Shown here piece after piece: positions 6,610-14,330 of a stretch of DNA of 41,501 nt. The notes beneath the pieces were generated by a model. That model did not search any database. It was not told the DNA's origin and saw only the letters and a program-made list of their open reading frames with translations. Positions within the stretch are counted from its first letter, which is position 1, and the number at the start of each line of letters is the position of its first letter. The DNA is from CAYONQ01 sp964405375 (GTDB taxonomy: Bacteria > Planctomycetota > Phycisphaerae > Sedimentisphaerales > Anaerobacaceae): contig CAYONQ010000015.1 in the NCBI GenBank assembly GCA_964405375.1, positions 1 to 41,501 of the forward strand, read 5' to 3'. Position numbers and translations under genes: made by a program.

Positions 6610-8075
6610 AAACGCTGAAATATATTTTCCAGTATTCTCTCATCGATGCCCCTGTCCATACCCGCAATCTTCTCGTAAGCCATCCGCAGCATGCACGCAG
6701 CAATTTCATCATTGCCGGCTTTCAATTCATTGACGGCCTCTACTGTATCCTCAACCGCCTCGGTAATCGCCTGTTTGTGTCGGGCGGTAAGGGCGATACT
6801 CGTTGCCCGAGTATCCGGTATCGAGTTTTGAGTTTCGAGCAGCTTTTTGTCGATCGTATCTCGCAGCAATCCTATGCCAGCGCCGGTCTTTGTGCTTATA
6901 GCGATAAATCGGCTTTCGAACAATTCATTTAGCTCGCTCAATCGCTTATCCAGTATGCCCTCAGACAGCAAATCCGACTTTGTCGCAACTGAGATCACAG
7001 CTGCTGGCTCTATCAGCCGGCGTATTGCGATATCTTCCGCCCAATCCGGCTTTGATATATCAACACAAAATACAACCACCAAAGCCCTTCGCAACGCCTC
7101 AACAGCTGCGGCTTCAGCCAACTCATCAAGTATATTATCCGGCCCCGCGCCAATTGAGGTAGAACCAGGGGTTGCCCTCCAGCTATCAGACAAAGCCCCT
7201 CGATTCACAGACAATTGGTGCGGGGTCAAACCGGCACAATCAAAAACTATACATCTGCAGGCGGGAAGCGAAAGCTCGCCGGTCAGAACATCTCTGGTAG
7301 TCCGGCGGTACTGCGAGCCCCGCACCAGAACAGTGCAGGGCGAGACGATACTCCTTTCCGCCCCAAGCAGTTTGTTAAGCAAACTGCTCTTCCCGGCGTT
7401 AGGAGCACCGGTAATCCCAACCGCCGGCAAATCAATCACTGCCTCAGCGCTGATACTGTCAGCTAACAACTGCTCAAGCTCCTTCTTTATCTCTGTAAGT
7501 TCTCGAATTGCCTCCGGCCTACTTATAAATTCGATATCCTCACCGCTGAAATCCAAGCCCGCTTCGATTCGACTGAGACAATTCATCATTGATGAGCCAA
7601 TCTCTGCGCTTGATTGGCCCAATCGACCGGCCAGAAGTCTCTGGCCGGCAGCCAATTGGAACCTGTTAGAGCTGGTGATAATTTCGTTTACGGCCTCTGC
7701 CCCAGCCAGGTCAATCTTGCCGTTAAGATAAGCCCTCGCCGTGAACTCACCCGGCCCGGCAGGGCGGAACCCGTCGGCCAAAAGACGGCCTACCAGCGCA
7801 TCAGTAACACTTAGGTTGGTATGAATATGAATCTCGCCAAGATTCTCACCGGTATAAGAATACGGGGCCAAGAACAGATAAAGATTGGCATCGACTTTCA
7901 GCTCGGCGTCAATAACCACGCTCCCCTTTATCAAGCCCTGCACCGTCCCGGTGCGGGGCGGGCTAAAAATCTGCTGCAACACCTCGATTGTCTTCGGCCC
8001 GCTTATCCGAACGATTACCCTTTGCTCGGCAACTGGAGAGCTGACAGCTACGATAGTGTCATTAAGCTGGTACAT
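6594..8075 (-). CDS. mnmE: tRNA modification GTPase MnmE (TrmE)
   Basis: A 493-residue protein. The N-terminal tetrahydrofolate-binding domain has DTIVAVSSP, YTGENLGEIH and PGEFTARAYLNGKIDLAGAEAV. The G domain has P-loop GAPNAGKSS (about 220-228), TTRD (G2), DCAG (G3, normally DTAG) and TKSD (G4, normally NKxD). It ends in the diagnostic FCIGK. With MnmG it makes the wobble-uridine cmnm5 modification of tRNA. It carries three family-C palindromic elements in frame: 7935-7959 (residues 39-47), 7317-7341 (residues 245-253, within switch I just before TTRD) and 7143-7225 (residues 284-311, after DCAG in switch II). The two G-domain insertions account for most of its excess length over the usual ~455. 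The yidC-mnmE order is ancestral. Confidence 0.95.
   Translation of the reverse strand: MYQLNDTIVAVSSPVAEQRVIVRISGPKTIEVLQQIFSPPRTGTVQGLIKGSVVIDAELKVDANLYLFLAPYSYTGENLGEIHIHTNLSVTDALVGRLLADGFRPAGPGEFTARAYLNGKIDLAGAEAVNEIITSSNRFQLAAGQRLLAGRLGQSSAEIGSSMMNCLSRIEAGLDFSGEDIEFISRPEAIRELTEIKKELEQLLADSISAEAVIDLPAVGITGAPNAGKSSLLNKLLGAERSIVSPCTVLVRGSQYRRTTRDVLTGELSLPACRCIVFDCAGLTPHQLSVNRGALSDSWRATPGSTSIGAGPDNILDELAEAAAVEALRRALVVVFCVDISKPDWAEDIAIRRLIEPAAVISVATKSDLLSEGILDKRLSELNELFESRFIAISTKTGAGIGLLRDTIDKKLLETQNSIPDTRATSIALTARHKQAITEAVEDTVEAVNELKAGNDEIAACMLRMAYEKIAGMDRGIDERILENIFQRFCIGK
7143..7225. repeat. Long family-C palindromic element inside mnmE
   Basis: Arms CCCCGCGCCAATTG (7143-7156) and CAATTGGTGCGGGG (7212-7225) are inverted repeats (one mismatch) around 55 bp; total 83 bp. 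It codes for an insertion after the DCAG motif. The element at 15790-15872 has the same total length. Confidence 0.75.
7317..7341. repeat. Family-C palindromic element inside mnmE (switch I)
   Basis: GCCCCGCACC faces AGTGCAGGGC with a short loop. Read on the minus strand, it encodes an extra segment (PCTVLVRGSQ region) between IVS and TTRDV, where other MnmE proteins have about four residues. Confidence 0.75.
7935..7959. repeat. Family-C palindromic element inside mnmE (N-terminal domain)
   Basis: GCCCTGCACC faces GGTGCGGGGC across 5 nt, in frame at residues 39-47 of MnmE. Confidence 0.75.
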
Positions 8076-8119
8076 TGTAATGTATAGCTATTAGAGGATA
8101 GTAAAACTATTGCTAAATG

Positions 8120-10009
8120 CTACATCCTGTAGAAGGGTTTGGGGTTTTTCTTTTTAACCTTCCCGCCGGTTTTACTTGTTGCAGAGACTAATCTCTTTGA
8201 CTCAGCTTCTTCTTTTTCACGAATGTGTTTGCGAATAACATACTGCTCAATAACACCGGCGAAGGTGCTGGCCATAATATAAAGATTCAACCCCGACGGG
8301 GCCTTGTACAAAAGCAGCGGAAACAGCAACGGCATCATAACCATCATCATCTTCTGTTGCTGAGCGGACTGGGGATTGGCCGCTGCCTGGCTGGGCATCA
8401 GCTTCTGCTGAAGATAAAAGGCGATACCCATCAAAATCGGCAGCAAATTAAACGAATCCAGCTTGCCAAACAAAGGCAGCGTTACCGCTGAAAACCTAAC
8501 CAGCGCATCAGGCGCAGAAAGGTCGGTAATCCAGAACGGCAAAAACGGCGCCCCACGCAATTCAACACTGGCATATATCGCACTGTACAATGCAATCCAA
8601 ACGGGCATCTGCACCATCATCGGCACCATCCCCATAACCGGAGTCATCGGAGAGATGCCCCGCTCCTTCTGAAAATCCAATATCCGCTTCTGCATCTCCG
8701 CATGGTTCTTTGCATATTTCTTTCTTATCTCCTGAACCTCCGGGGTGCTAAGAACCTTTGTAAACCTGCTCATCTGGACCTGGCCTTTTTTGGTAAGCGG
8801 ATGCAAGGCAATCCGAACCAGAAACACCAATATGATAATGACCACGCCGTAATTGCCGATAAGGCCATACATCCACTTCATCACCGCCAATATCCCAAAC
8901 GCCAGTGGGCTTATAATGCTCGTCGGGCAGCAGCAGGCCAAAAAATCTATCGTCTGAACAAAGCCAAGCTTTCGATACAACTCGTTTTTGTCAAAAAGGC
9001 CTTTATCTTTGGGCCCAAGATACAACTGAAACTTATACTGTTTTGTGCTATTCGCTTGGCCGACCGAAGCCAGCGTGCTCGTTGCAATCTTCAAATCCAC
9101 TCCGACAGTCTCATCACCGCTGTTAGCAATCCCGTCGGGATTGTGGAATACACCTGTTTTATCCGCCACCCAGTCGCAAAAAGTCTCGTCCTCTTCCGCG
9201 ACAGGAACCAGTATAGCCGCAAAATACTTGTTCACCGCAGCAATCCAGAGAAATTTGTCGACGTTTCTTACCAAACGTCTAGCATCGACGGTCTTTGCCC
9301 TGCTTAGCTTTTTAACGTCAAGTCTTGCACTGGTAACGTTACCCTGTGAATCTCTAAAGCCAGCCACCGCCTTTCTCATATCAGCCCTGACGGCCTCTCT
9401 GCCGATACCGACCGGCCCAGCCAGATTAAAACGCACTTTCTGCTCGGCATCCGACAGATTTTCAACGGTTACATCACAATCCAGGTGATAACTACCGACG
9501 AAAATCTTATAAGTTTTAATCAATCTAATAACCGGCTCATCAGCTGCATCCTTGATAACCGCCTCGAAGCGGGCCGTCTGGGAACCATCCACCGCCTTTA
9601 CAACATCAAAACTCCTCCAGTCCAGCTCATTCAGACGTAACAGCAGGCCCTGCTCAACAAATACAAACTCTCTATTTGCCATTGCCAGCATCTCACTGCC
9701 GTCGAACTGCCGCACAGGCGAGAGAATCACTAATGGCTGAGGGTTCTTATAATCACGGTCGTCAAATTCACTAAAAGTGGCCGTCCTTATAGCCGCTCCC
9801 CTCGAGCTTAATCCCAATTGAAACTTGAAACCACTATTAGGGTCCATCGAACCGAGCGCAACGCTCCTTGCCGCCGAACTATCAGCACTAAACCCCTCTT
9901 TATAGCCGGCAGACTCAGCCGCTTCTAATTCCGCACCATACACAACGCAGGACGAATAAAAACCGGCCGCAACCAAAGCTAAAACAATTCTAAAACTCAT
10001 TCTTATCAA
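8120..10009 (-). CDS. yidC: Membrane protein insertase YidC
   Basis: A 629-residue protein. An N-terminal hydrophobic segment (RIVLALVAAGFYSSCVV) is followed by a large periplasmic P1-type beta domain (about residues 55-340). The conserved Oxa1/YidC core comes next: a transmembrane helix with the groove Arg (VVIIILVFLVRIALHPLT), the cytoplasmic coiled helices EVQEIRKKY...MQKRILDFQKERGISP, and further membrane segments including PVWIALYSAIYAS and LFPLLLYKAPSGLNLYIMAS. The basic tail KTGGKVKKKNPKPFYRM may contact ribosomes. It inserts and folds inner-membrane proteins, with or without SecYEG. The gene ends 44 nt before mnmE, so the two are probably one operon. The usual rpmH-rnpA partners are absent upstream; a phosphoesterase gene takes that place. 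Confidence 0.97.
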   Translation of the reverse strand: MIRMSFRIVLALVAAGFYSSCVVYGAELEAAESAGYKEGFSADSSAARSVALGSMDPNSGFKFQLGLSSRGAAIRTATFSEFDDRDYKNPQPLVILSPVRQFDGSEMLAMANREFVFVEQGLLLRLNELDWRSFDVVKAVDGSQTARFEAVIKDAADEPVIRLIKTYKIFVGSYHLDCDVTVENLSDAEQKVRFNLAGPVGIGREAVRADMRKAVAGFRDSQGNVTSARLDVKKLSRAKTVDARRLVRNVDKFLWIAAVNKYFAAILVPVAEEDETFCDWVADKTGVFHNPDGIANSGDETVGVDLKIATSTLASVGQANSTKQYKFQLYLGPKDKGLFDKNELYRKLGFVQTIDFLACCCPTSIISPLAFGILAVMKWMYGLIGNYGVVIIILVFLVRIALHPLTKKGQVQMSRFTKVLSTPEVQEIRKKYAKNHAEMQKRILDFQKERGISPMTPVMGMVPMMVQMPVWIALYSAIYASVELRGAPFLPFWITDLSAPDALVRFSAVTLPLFGKLDSFNLLPILMGIAFYLQQKLMPSQAAANPQSAQQQKMMMVMMPLLFPLLLYKAPSGLNLYIMASTFAGVIEQYVIRKHIREKEEAESKRLVSATSKTGGKVKKKNPKPFYRM

Positions 10010-10043
10010 AAAGCCCTTATTTTCTATACGCTATACGCTATTT

Positions 10044-10820
10044 TCATCTTCCGTCCTGCAGCCGCTCAGCGTGGAAATTGTCCAACCGGTCGATTGCCTT
10101 TATCTTCTCCATCGTGGTCTCAAAATCGTATTTCAGCCGAACAAAGTGTAACTCATTCTCATCGACATATACATAGCTTGCACGGTTATCTTTATCCCTC
10201 GGTTGTCCGACCGAGCCGATATTGATAATCGCCTTCTCGTCATCGACAATCGGATAGACGTTGCCGAGCTCCTCCGGCAGATAGAAATCCGGCTCATCAA
10301 GAAACACCCCCGGCAGGTGCGTATGGCCCACAAAGCAAATATGCCTGACCCGCTCAAACAGCACCCGAACCTTCACCGGATTCGTATAGACATCGTCGGG
10401 AAAGATATATTCGTTAATCGGCCTTCTCGGCGATGCATGAACAAAGTCCATTACTATCGTGCTTGCTTCCTGTTTTGTTTTGAGTGTTTGCCGCATCGGC
10501 AATCCACCCAAAAAACTCCACCGTCTGTTATGGAGTTCCTTTTCTCCTTCTATCTCTAAAACTTCACGGGTCCAGAAGCTCGCCTGCTCGGCGGCGTAGT
10601 TGAAATTTGTCGGCTCATAAAAAACCGCATAATCATGATTGCCCAGAACACACCACTCGGTCTTTTCTATTATCAGGTCGAGACACTCCTTCGGATTGGG
10701 CCCGTAGCCAATCACGTCGCCCAGACAATAAATCGTCTTTATGCCGCGCCTTTCGATATCGCTCAAGACCGTGGTCAGGGCCTCTAAATTCGAATGTATA
10801 TCACTTATAACCGCAAACAT
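10044..10820 (-). CDS. Calcineurin-like metallophosphoesterase
   Basis: All metal-binding motifs of the family are present in order: DIHSN (D-x-H), GDVIGYGPNP (GD-x-x-G), GNHDYA (GNHD), a His in DFVHASP, and GHTHLPG. About 258 residues from the ATG at 10820. A TTG at 10847, preceded by AGGGGTGA, could add nine residues, and the choice is open. Related to YfcE-like cytoplasmic phosphodiesterases; the substrate cannot be told from sequence. It lies 34 nt upstream of yidC on the same strand and may head the yidC-mnmE operon. Confidence 0.85.
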   Translation of the reverse strand: MFAVISDIHSNLEALTTVLSDIERRGIKTIYCLGDVIGYGPNPKECLDLIIEKTEWCVLGNHDYAVFYEPTNFNYAAEQASFWTREVLEIEGEKELHNRRWSFLGGLPMRQTLKTKQEASTIVMDFVHASPRRPINEYIFPDDVYTNPVKVRVLFERVRHICFVGHTHLPGVFLDEPDFYLPEELGNVYPIVDDEKAIINIGSVGQPRDKDNRASYVYVDENELHFVRLKYDFETTMEKIKAIDRLDNFHAERLQDGR

Positions 10821-10909
10821 AACCTTATTCTCATAAACAAAAAACAAACTTCACCCCTACAGGAAAAACTACTTAATACCAAAAAGCCCGCAAAAATGCC
10901 ATTGAAAAG

Positions 10910-11020
10910 TTAAAATTCAAAGTGTAAAATGCAAAATTAAGGAAGTCCTTCAGCCCCCGAATATTTTTATCGGGGGCTGAATTCCACAATTTTGATTTTT
11001 AACTTTTGATTTTTGAATTG
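10910..11020 (+). repeat. Family-D element, copy 1 (variable central hairpin)
   Basis: Conserved left arm (AAAATGCAAAATTAAGGAAGTC), central perfect stem CAGCCCCCGA/TCGGGGGCTG (10951-10960 with 10970-10979), then conserved right arm (TTCCACAATTTTGATTTTTA). The outer ends AATTCAAA and TTTGAATT are inverted. Copies lie at 24898-24999 (inverted) and 25776-25879. The element ends 3 nt before the lptB ATG. Confidence 0.8.
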
Positions 11021-11022
11021 CT

Positions 11023-11775
11023 ATGGCAGCTATGACTCTTCTTGAAACCCATAAATTGGTGAAGAGATACTCCGGCCGGGCCGTCGTCAACGAGATATCC
11101 ATTGCGATTGCCCAGCAGAGTATTGTCGCCCTTTGCGGCCGAAACGGCGCCGGCAAAACCACCACCTTCAGAATGATTATAGGAATGCTTATCCCCAACG
11201 GCGGTAGGGTAACCTTTCAGGGTCAAGACATCACAAACCTGCCAATGTACAAACGTGCACGCCTCGGCATCGGCTATCTTTCACAGGAACCAAGCATCTT
11301 CCAGCGACTCAGCGTCAGAGATAACCTCTATGCGATTCTGGAGACGATGTCCATCACCCGCACCGAACGTAACCGCAAAGCCGATATGCTAATCGAGCGC
11401 TTCGCACTAAGCGAGGTCGCCGACAGCCAGGGCAGATTCTTATCCGGCGGCGAGCGAAGAAAACTCGAAATCGCCCGAGCTATGGTAACAGACCCCTCAT
11501 TGATTCTGCTTGATGAGCCGTTTAGCGGCGTTGACCCCATCGCGGTCGAAGACCTCCAATACGAAATCCGCCGGCTCGTTGCAGAGGGTCGCAGCATCCT
11601 CATCACAGACCATAACGTAGAAAGGACCCTCGAAGTGGTCGACAAGGCCTATATAATCGACCACGGCAAGGTCATAGGGGTCGGCTCGCCAGCCGAAATC
11701 GTCCGCAACGAAACCATAAAAAAACTATATCTTGGAAGCACCTTCGACGGCAACGAATTCGACGAAAAACGCTAA
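11023..11775 (+). CDS. lptB: LPS export ABC transporter ATP-binding protein LptB
   Basis: A 250-residue ABC ATPase with Walker A GRNGAGKTT (about residue 40), Q-loop SQEPSIFQRLSV, signature LSGGERRKLEIARA, Walker B LILLDEPFSGVDP and H-loop ILITDHNV. The signature, with ERR after LSGGE, and the DITNLPM..RARLGIGYLSQE stretch are typical of LptB rather than of amino-acid ABC proteins. It powers lipopolysaccharide transport with LptFG, which are not in this window. The start is either ATG 11023 or ATG 11032. Neither has a Shine-Dalgarno site, because the family-D element runs right up to the start. It is the first gene of lptB-methyltransferase-def-fmt-rsmB. Confidence 0.93.
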   Translation: MAAMTLLETHKLVKRYSGRAVVNEISIAIAQQSIVALCGRNGAGKTTTFRMIIGMLIPNGGRVTFQGQDITNLPMYKRARLGIGYLSQEPSIFQRLSVRDNLYAILETMSITRTERNRKADMLIERFALSEVADSQGRFLSGGERRKLEIARAMVTDPSLILLDEPFSGVDPIAVEDLQYEIRRLVAEGRSILITDHNVERTLEVVDKAYIIDHGKVIGVGSPAEIVRNETIKKLYLGSTFDGNEFDEKR

Positions 11776-11786
11776 ATGAGGGAACA

Positions 11787-12755
11787 ATGACAACAAAGGC
11801 ACCTCAGAATCGAACCATAACACTGCTGGATAACGAAAGGAGAAAGTATTGCCATAGTTCACTAAAGATAGATGACCCCGCCCCCAAAAAGCAGATTTTA
11901 AATAAAATTATCAACCAGGATGTTTTTGAAGTGCTGGATTTCCTGCCGTCAAATTTTGTGGACCTGCTCTTTATCGACCCACCATATAACCTGACAAAAA
12001 CCTTTAATACTCGTCTCTTTAAGCAGGTCCCGGTCGCTCAATATATGGACTGGATGGAGTCCTGGTTGAAAAAAATCGTAAGATTACTGAAACCTACCGG
12101 CTCAATATACATCTGTGGGGACTGGCGGTCTTCATCGGCAATTCATTTACTCTGTGAAAAATATTTTATCGTAAGAAATAGAATCACTTTCGAAAGAGAA
12201 AAGGGGCGAGGGGCCAAAAAGGACTGGAAAAATAATTCCGAGGATATATGGTTCTGCACAGTGTCCAACGATTACACCTTTAATGCAGATACCGTAAAAT
12301 TAAAAAAGAAAGTAATAGCTCCATATCGAGAAAATAACGTACCTAAAGACTGGACAGAAGAAAGGGACGGAAAATACAGATTAACCTATTCTTCAAATAT
12401 ATGGACGGATATCACGATTCCTTTCTGGTCGATGCCGGAAAACACCCCCCATCCGACACAAAAACCGGAGAAGCTTCTTGCAAAAATTATCCTTGCAAGC
12501 TCTAACGAAGGCGACGTTGTTTTTGACCCTTTCGCCGGCGTGGGAACAGCCGGCGTGGTTGCCAAGAAGCTAAAAAGAAATTTCGTTATGGTAGAGATAG
12601 ACGAGCAATACTGCCTTTATGCTCAGAAAAGATTACAGATAGCAGAGAAAGACCCGGCCATTCAAGGATACTATGATGGTGTCTTCCGGGAAAGAAATGC
12701 TCTTAAGGATATTAAAACACCCCGACACTTGATAAGCATACTAAACAGTACATAG
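11787..12755 (+). CDS. Site-specific DNA methyltransferase (N6-adenine/N4-cytosine, beta-class order)
   Basis: A 322-residue enzyme with catalytic motif IV DPPYN (LLFIDPPYNLTKTF, about residue 70). A variable target-recognition region follows, then HPTQKPEKLLAKIILASS and the AdoMet motif FDPFAGVGTAGVVAKKL (about residue 247). The order DPPY, TRD, FxGxG is that of beta-class methyltransferases. DPPY is most often adenine-specific; the target site cannot be predicted. No restriction endonuclease is adjacent, so it looks like an orphan. GAGGG precedes the ATG 11 nt after the lptB stop, and the stop is 10 nt before def. The coding sequence is clearly more AT-rich than lptB, def or fmt, suggesting it entered the operon by transfer. 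Confidence 0.9.
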   Translation: MTTKAPQNRTITLLDNERRKYCHSSLKIDDPAPKKQILNKIINQDVFEVLDFLPSNFVDLLFIDPPYNLTKTFNTRLFKQVPVAQYMDWMESWLKKIVRLLKPTGSIYICGDWRSSSAIHLLCEKYFIVRNRITFEREKGRGAKKDWKNNSEDIWFCTVSNDYTFNADTVKLKKKVIAPYRENNVPKDWTEERDGKYRLTYSSNIWTDITIPFWSMPENTPHPTQKPEKLLAKIILASSNEGDVVFDPFAGVGTAGVVAKKLKRNFVMVEIDEQYCLYAQKRLQIAEKDPAIQGYYDGVFRERNALKDIKTPRHLISILNST

Positions 12756-12765
12756 GATACAGGAA

Positions 12766-13302
12766 ATGATAGATATAGAAAAATGTCAAATTACGCATTA
12801 TCCGTCTGATGTTTTAGCAAAGCCAGCCAGGCCGGTTGGGAAAATCGACGATAATATCCGCCAGTTTGTAAAAAAAATGACGGACATTATGCTGGAGAAC
12901 AAAGGCATCGGCCTGGCAGCCCCGCAGGTCGGCGTACCATTGCGCCTATTTATCATATCGCTCAACGGAACCAAGGAAGCCGTCAGGGCCTACGTAAACC
13001 CGACTGTTTCGCCAACCGGCGAACTCGAACCAATGGGAGAGGGATGCTTATCGGTGCCGGGCGTTTACACCAAGATTCGAAGATACAAGAAATGCAAAGT
13101 TACCGCCACCGACCTGGCCGGCAACGAATTTACCGAAGAAGCCGAAGGGCTTTACGCACGGGCGCTACAGCACGAATACGACCATATAGAAGGCACGACC
13201 ATCGCCGACCGTATGGGCTCTGCCGCCAGAATAGCCCATCGAAAACAGCTTAAAAAACTCAGAGAAACGCAAAAAAACAAAGAAAAACTTCAACAAAAGT
13301 AA
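12766..13302 (+). CDS. def: Peptide deformylase
   Basis: A 178-residue enzyme with the three deformylase motifs: GIGLAAPQVG (G.G.AAPQ), EGCLSVP (metal-binding Cys) and QHEYDHIEG (HExDH, two His ligands and catalytic Glu). It removes the formyl group from nascent proteins and partners functionally with fmt directly downstream. The C-terminus is charged and lysine-rich (KKLRETQKNKEKLQQK). AGGAA precedes the ATG. It is third in the lptB operon. Confidence 0.97.
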   Translation: MIDIEKCQITHYPSDVLAKPARPVGKIDDNIRQFVKKMTDIMLENKGIGLAAPQVGVPLRLFIISLNGTKEAVRAYVNPTVSPTGELEPMGEGCLSVPGVYTKIRRYKKCKVTATDLAGNEFTEEAEGLYARALQHEYDHIEGTTIADRMGSAARIAHRKQLKKLRETQKNKEKLQQK

Positions 13303-13348
13303 GAAATTTTGCGAAATCTGTGTAGATTTTCACTGTTTAGGGCAAAAA

Positions 13349-14329
13349 ATGAAGATAGTCTATCTCGGCAGCGGTGAATTTGGTATCGGATGTCTAAATG
13401 CCTTGATTGAATCGGACCACAGCATCCGATTTGTTGTTACCCAGCCGCCCAATCCCGCCGGCAGGGGCAGAAGGCCAAAACCGACACCGGTAGCCCGCTG
13501 GGCAGAAGACCGCTCTATAGACTTCATCGAAACCGAGAATGTAAATACGCCTGAGAATCTCGAAAGAATAGCCGCTTTGCAGCCGGAGCTTATCGTGGTA
13601 ATCGCCTTCGGCCAGAAAATCGGCAGCCAGCTAATAAATCTGCCGCCCAGAGGCGCCATAAACGTCCACGCCTCATTGCTGCCGAAATATCGCGGGGCGG
13701 CACCGATAAACCGGGCAATAATCAACGGCGAACGTCAGACCGGCATCAGCATAATCACCTTAGCTGAAAAAATGGACACCGGCCTTATCTGCGCACAGGC
13801 AAAAACCGATATCGGCCCCGACGAAACGGCCGGCCAGCTTCACGACAGATTGGCCAAAATGGCAGCACCGCTGCTGCTGGAAACACTAACCAAAATCGCC
13901 GACGGCTCGATTACTTATACCGAACAGGACCATTCCAAAGCCACTCTGGCACCGAAACTAAAAAAATCAGACGGATACCTTAACTTCAGCGAGCCGGCTG
14001 ACCGCCTGCGAAGAAGGGTACTCGGCCTGTGGCCCTGGCCGGGCGCCTCGGCCGTTTACACCTCGTCCCGCCCCTCGGAGGGGCGGGGCTCGAAAAAAAC
14101 CACTAAATCCCTGCGGGTAACAATAGCACAGGCCAGCGTGGTCGAAACCCAAAACCTAGCACACTTGCCCGCGGGAACGCTCGATGACAACCTAAACGTC
14201 GTCTGCGGCGAAGACGCCCTGAAGATTACAAAAATCAAACCCGCCGGCTCGCGGCTTATGGACTTCAAAGACTTCGCTAATGGCTGGGCAATCCAACCCG
14301 CCGACCTGTTTGTGAAGATAGACAACTAA
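13349..14329 (+). CDS. fmt: Methionyl-tRNA formyltransferase
   Basis: A 326-residue protein. The N-terminal Rossmann domain begins MKIVYLGSGEFGIGCLNAL, with the formyl-transfer core NVHASLLPKYRGAAPINRAIINGE (Asn/His plus SLLP.YRGAAP) and the catalytic DxG..T-like region KTDIGPDETAGQLHDRL. The C-terminal tRNA-binding domain starts about residue 205. It formylates initiator Met-tRNA. A family-A palindromic element (14067-14087) sits in frame in the C-terminal domain (residues 240-247), giving an extra YTSSRPSEGRGSKK segment where homologs run from WPGA to the next strand with a short loop. The stop is one base before rsmB. Confidence 0.96.
   Translation: MKIVYLGSGEFGIGCLNALIESDHSIRFVVTQPPNPAGRGRRPKPTPVARWAEDRSIDFIETENVNTPENLERIAALQPELIVVIAFGQKIGSQLINLPPRGAINVHASLLPKYRGAAPINRAIINGERQTGISIITLAEKMDTGLICAQAKTDIGPDETAGQLHDRLAKMAAPLLLETLTKIADGSITYTEQDHSKATLAPKLKKSDGYLNFSEPADRLRRRVLGLWPWPGASAVYTSSRPSEGRGSKKTTKSLRVTIAQASVVETQNLAHLPAGTLDDNLNVVCGEDALKITKIKPAGSRLMDFKDFANGWAIQPADLFVKIDN
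14067..14087. repeat. Family-A palindromic element inside fmt
   Basis: CCCGCCCCTC faces GAGGGGCGGG (21 bp, 7 codons). The same sequence occurs in intergenic DNA at 17054-17074, with close variants at 19725-19745, 20408-20429 and 25340-25360. Confidence 0.85.
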
Positions 14330-14330
14330 A

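Noticed and set aside
6847..7731. Long plus-strand open frame opposite mnmE
   Set aside because: Shadow of mnmE; no domain, and the minus frame is clearly conserved.
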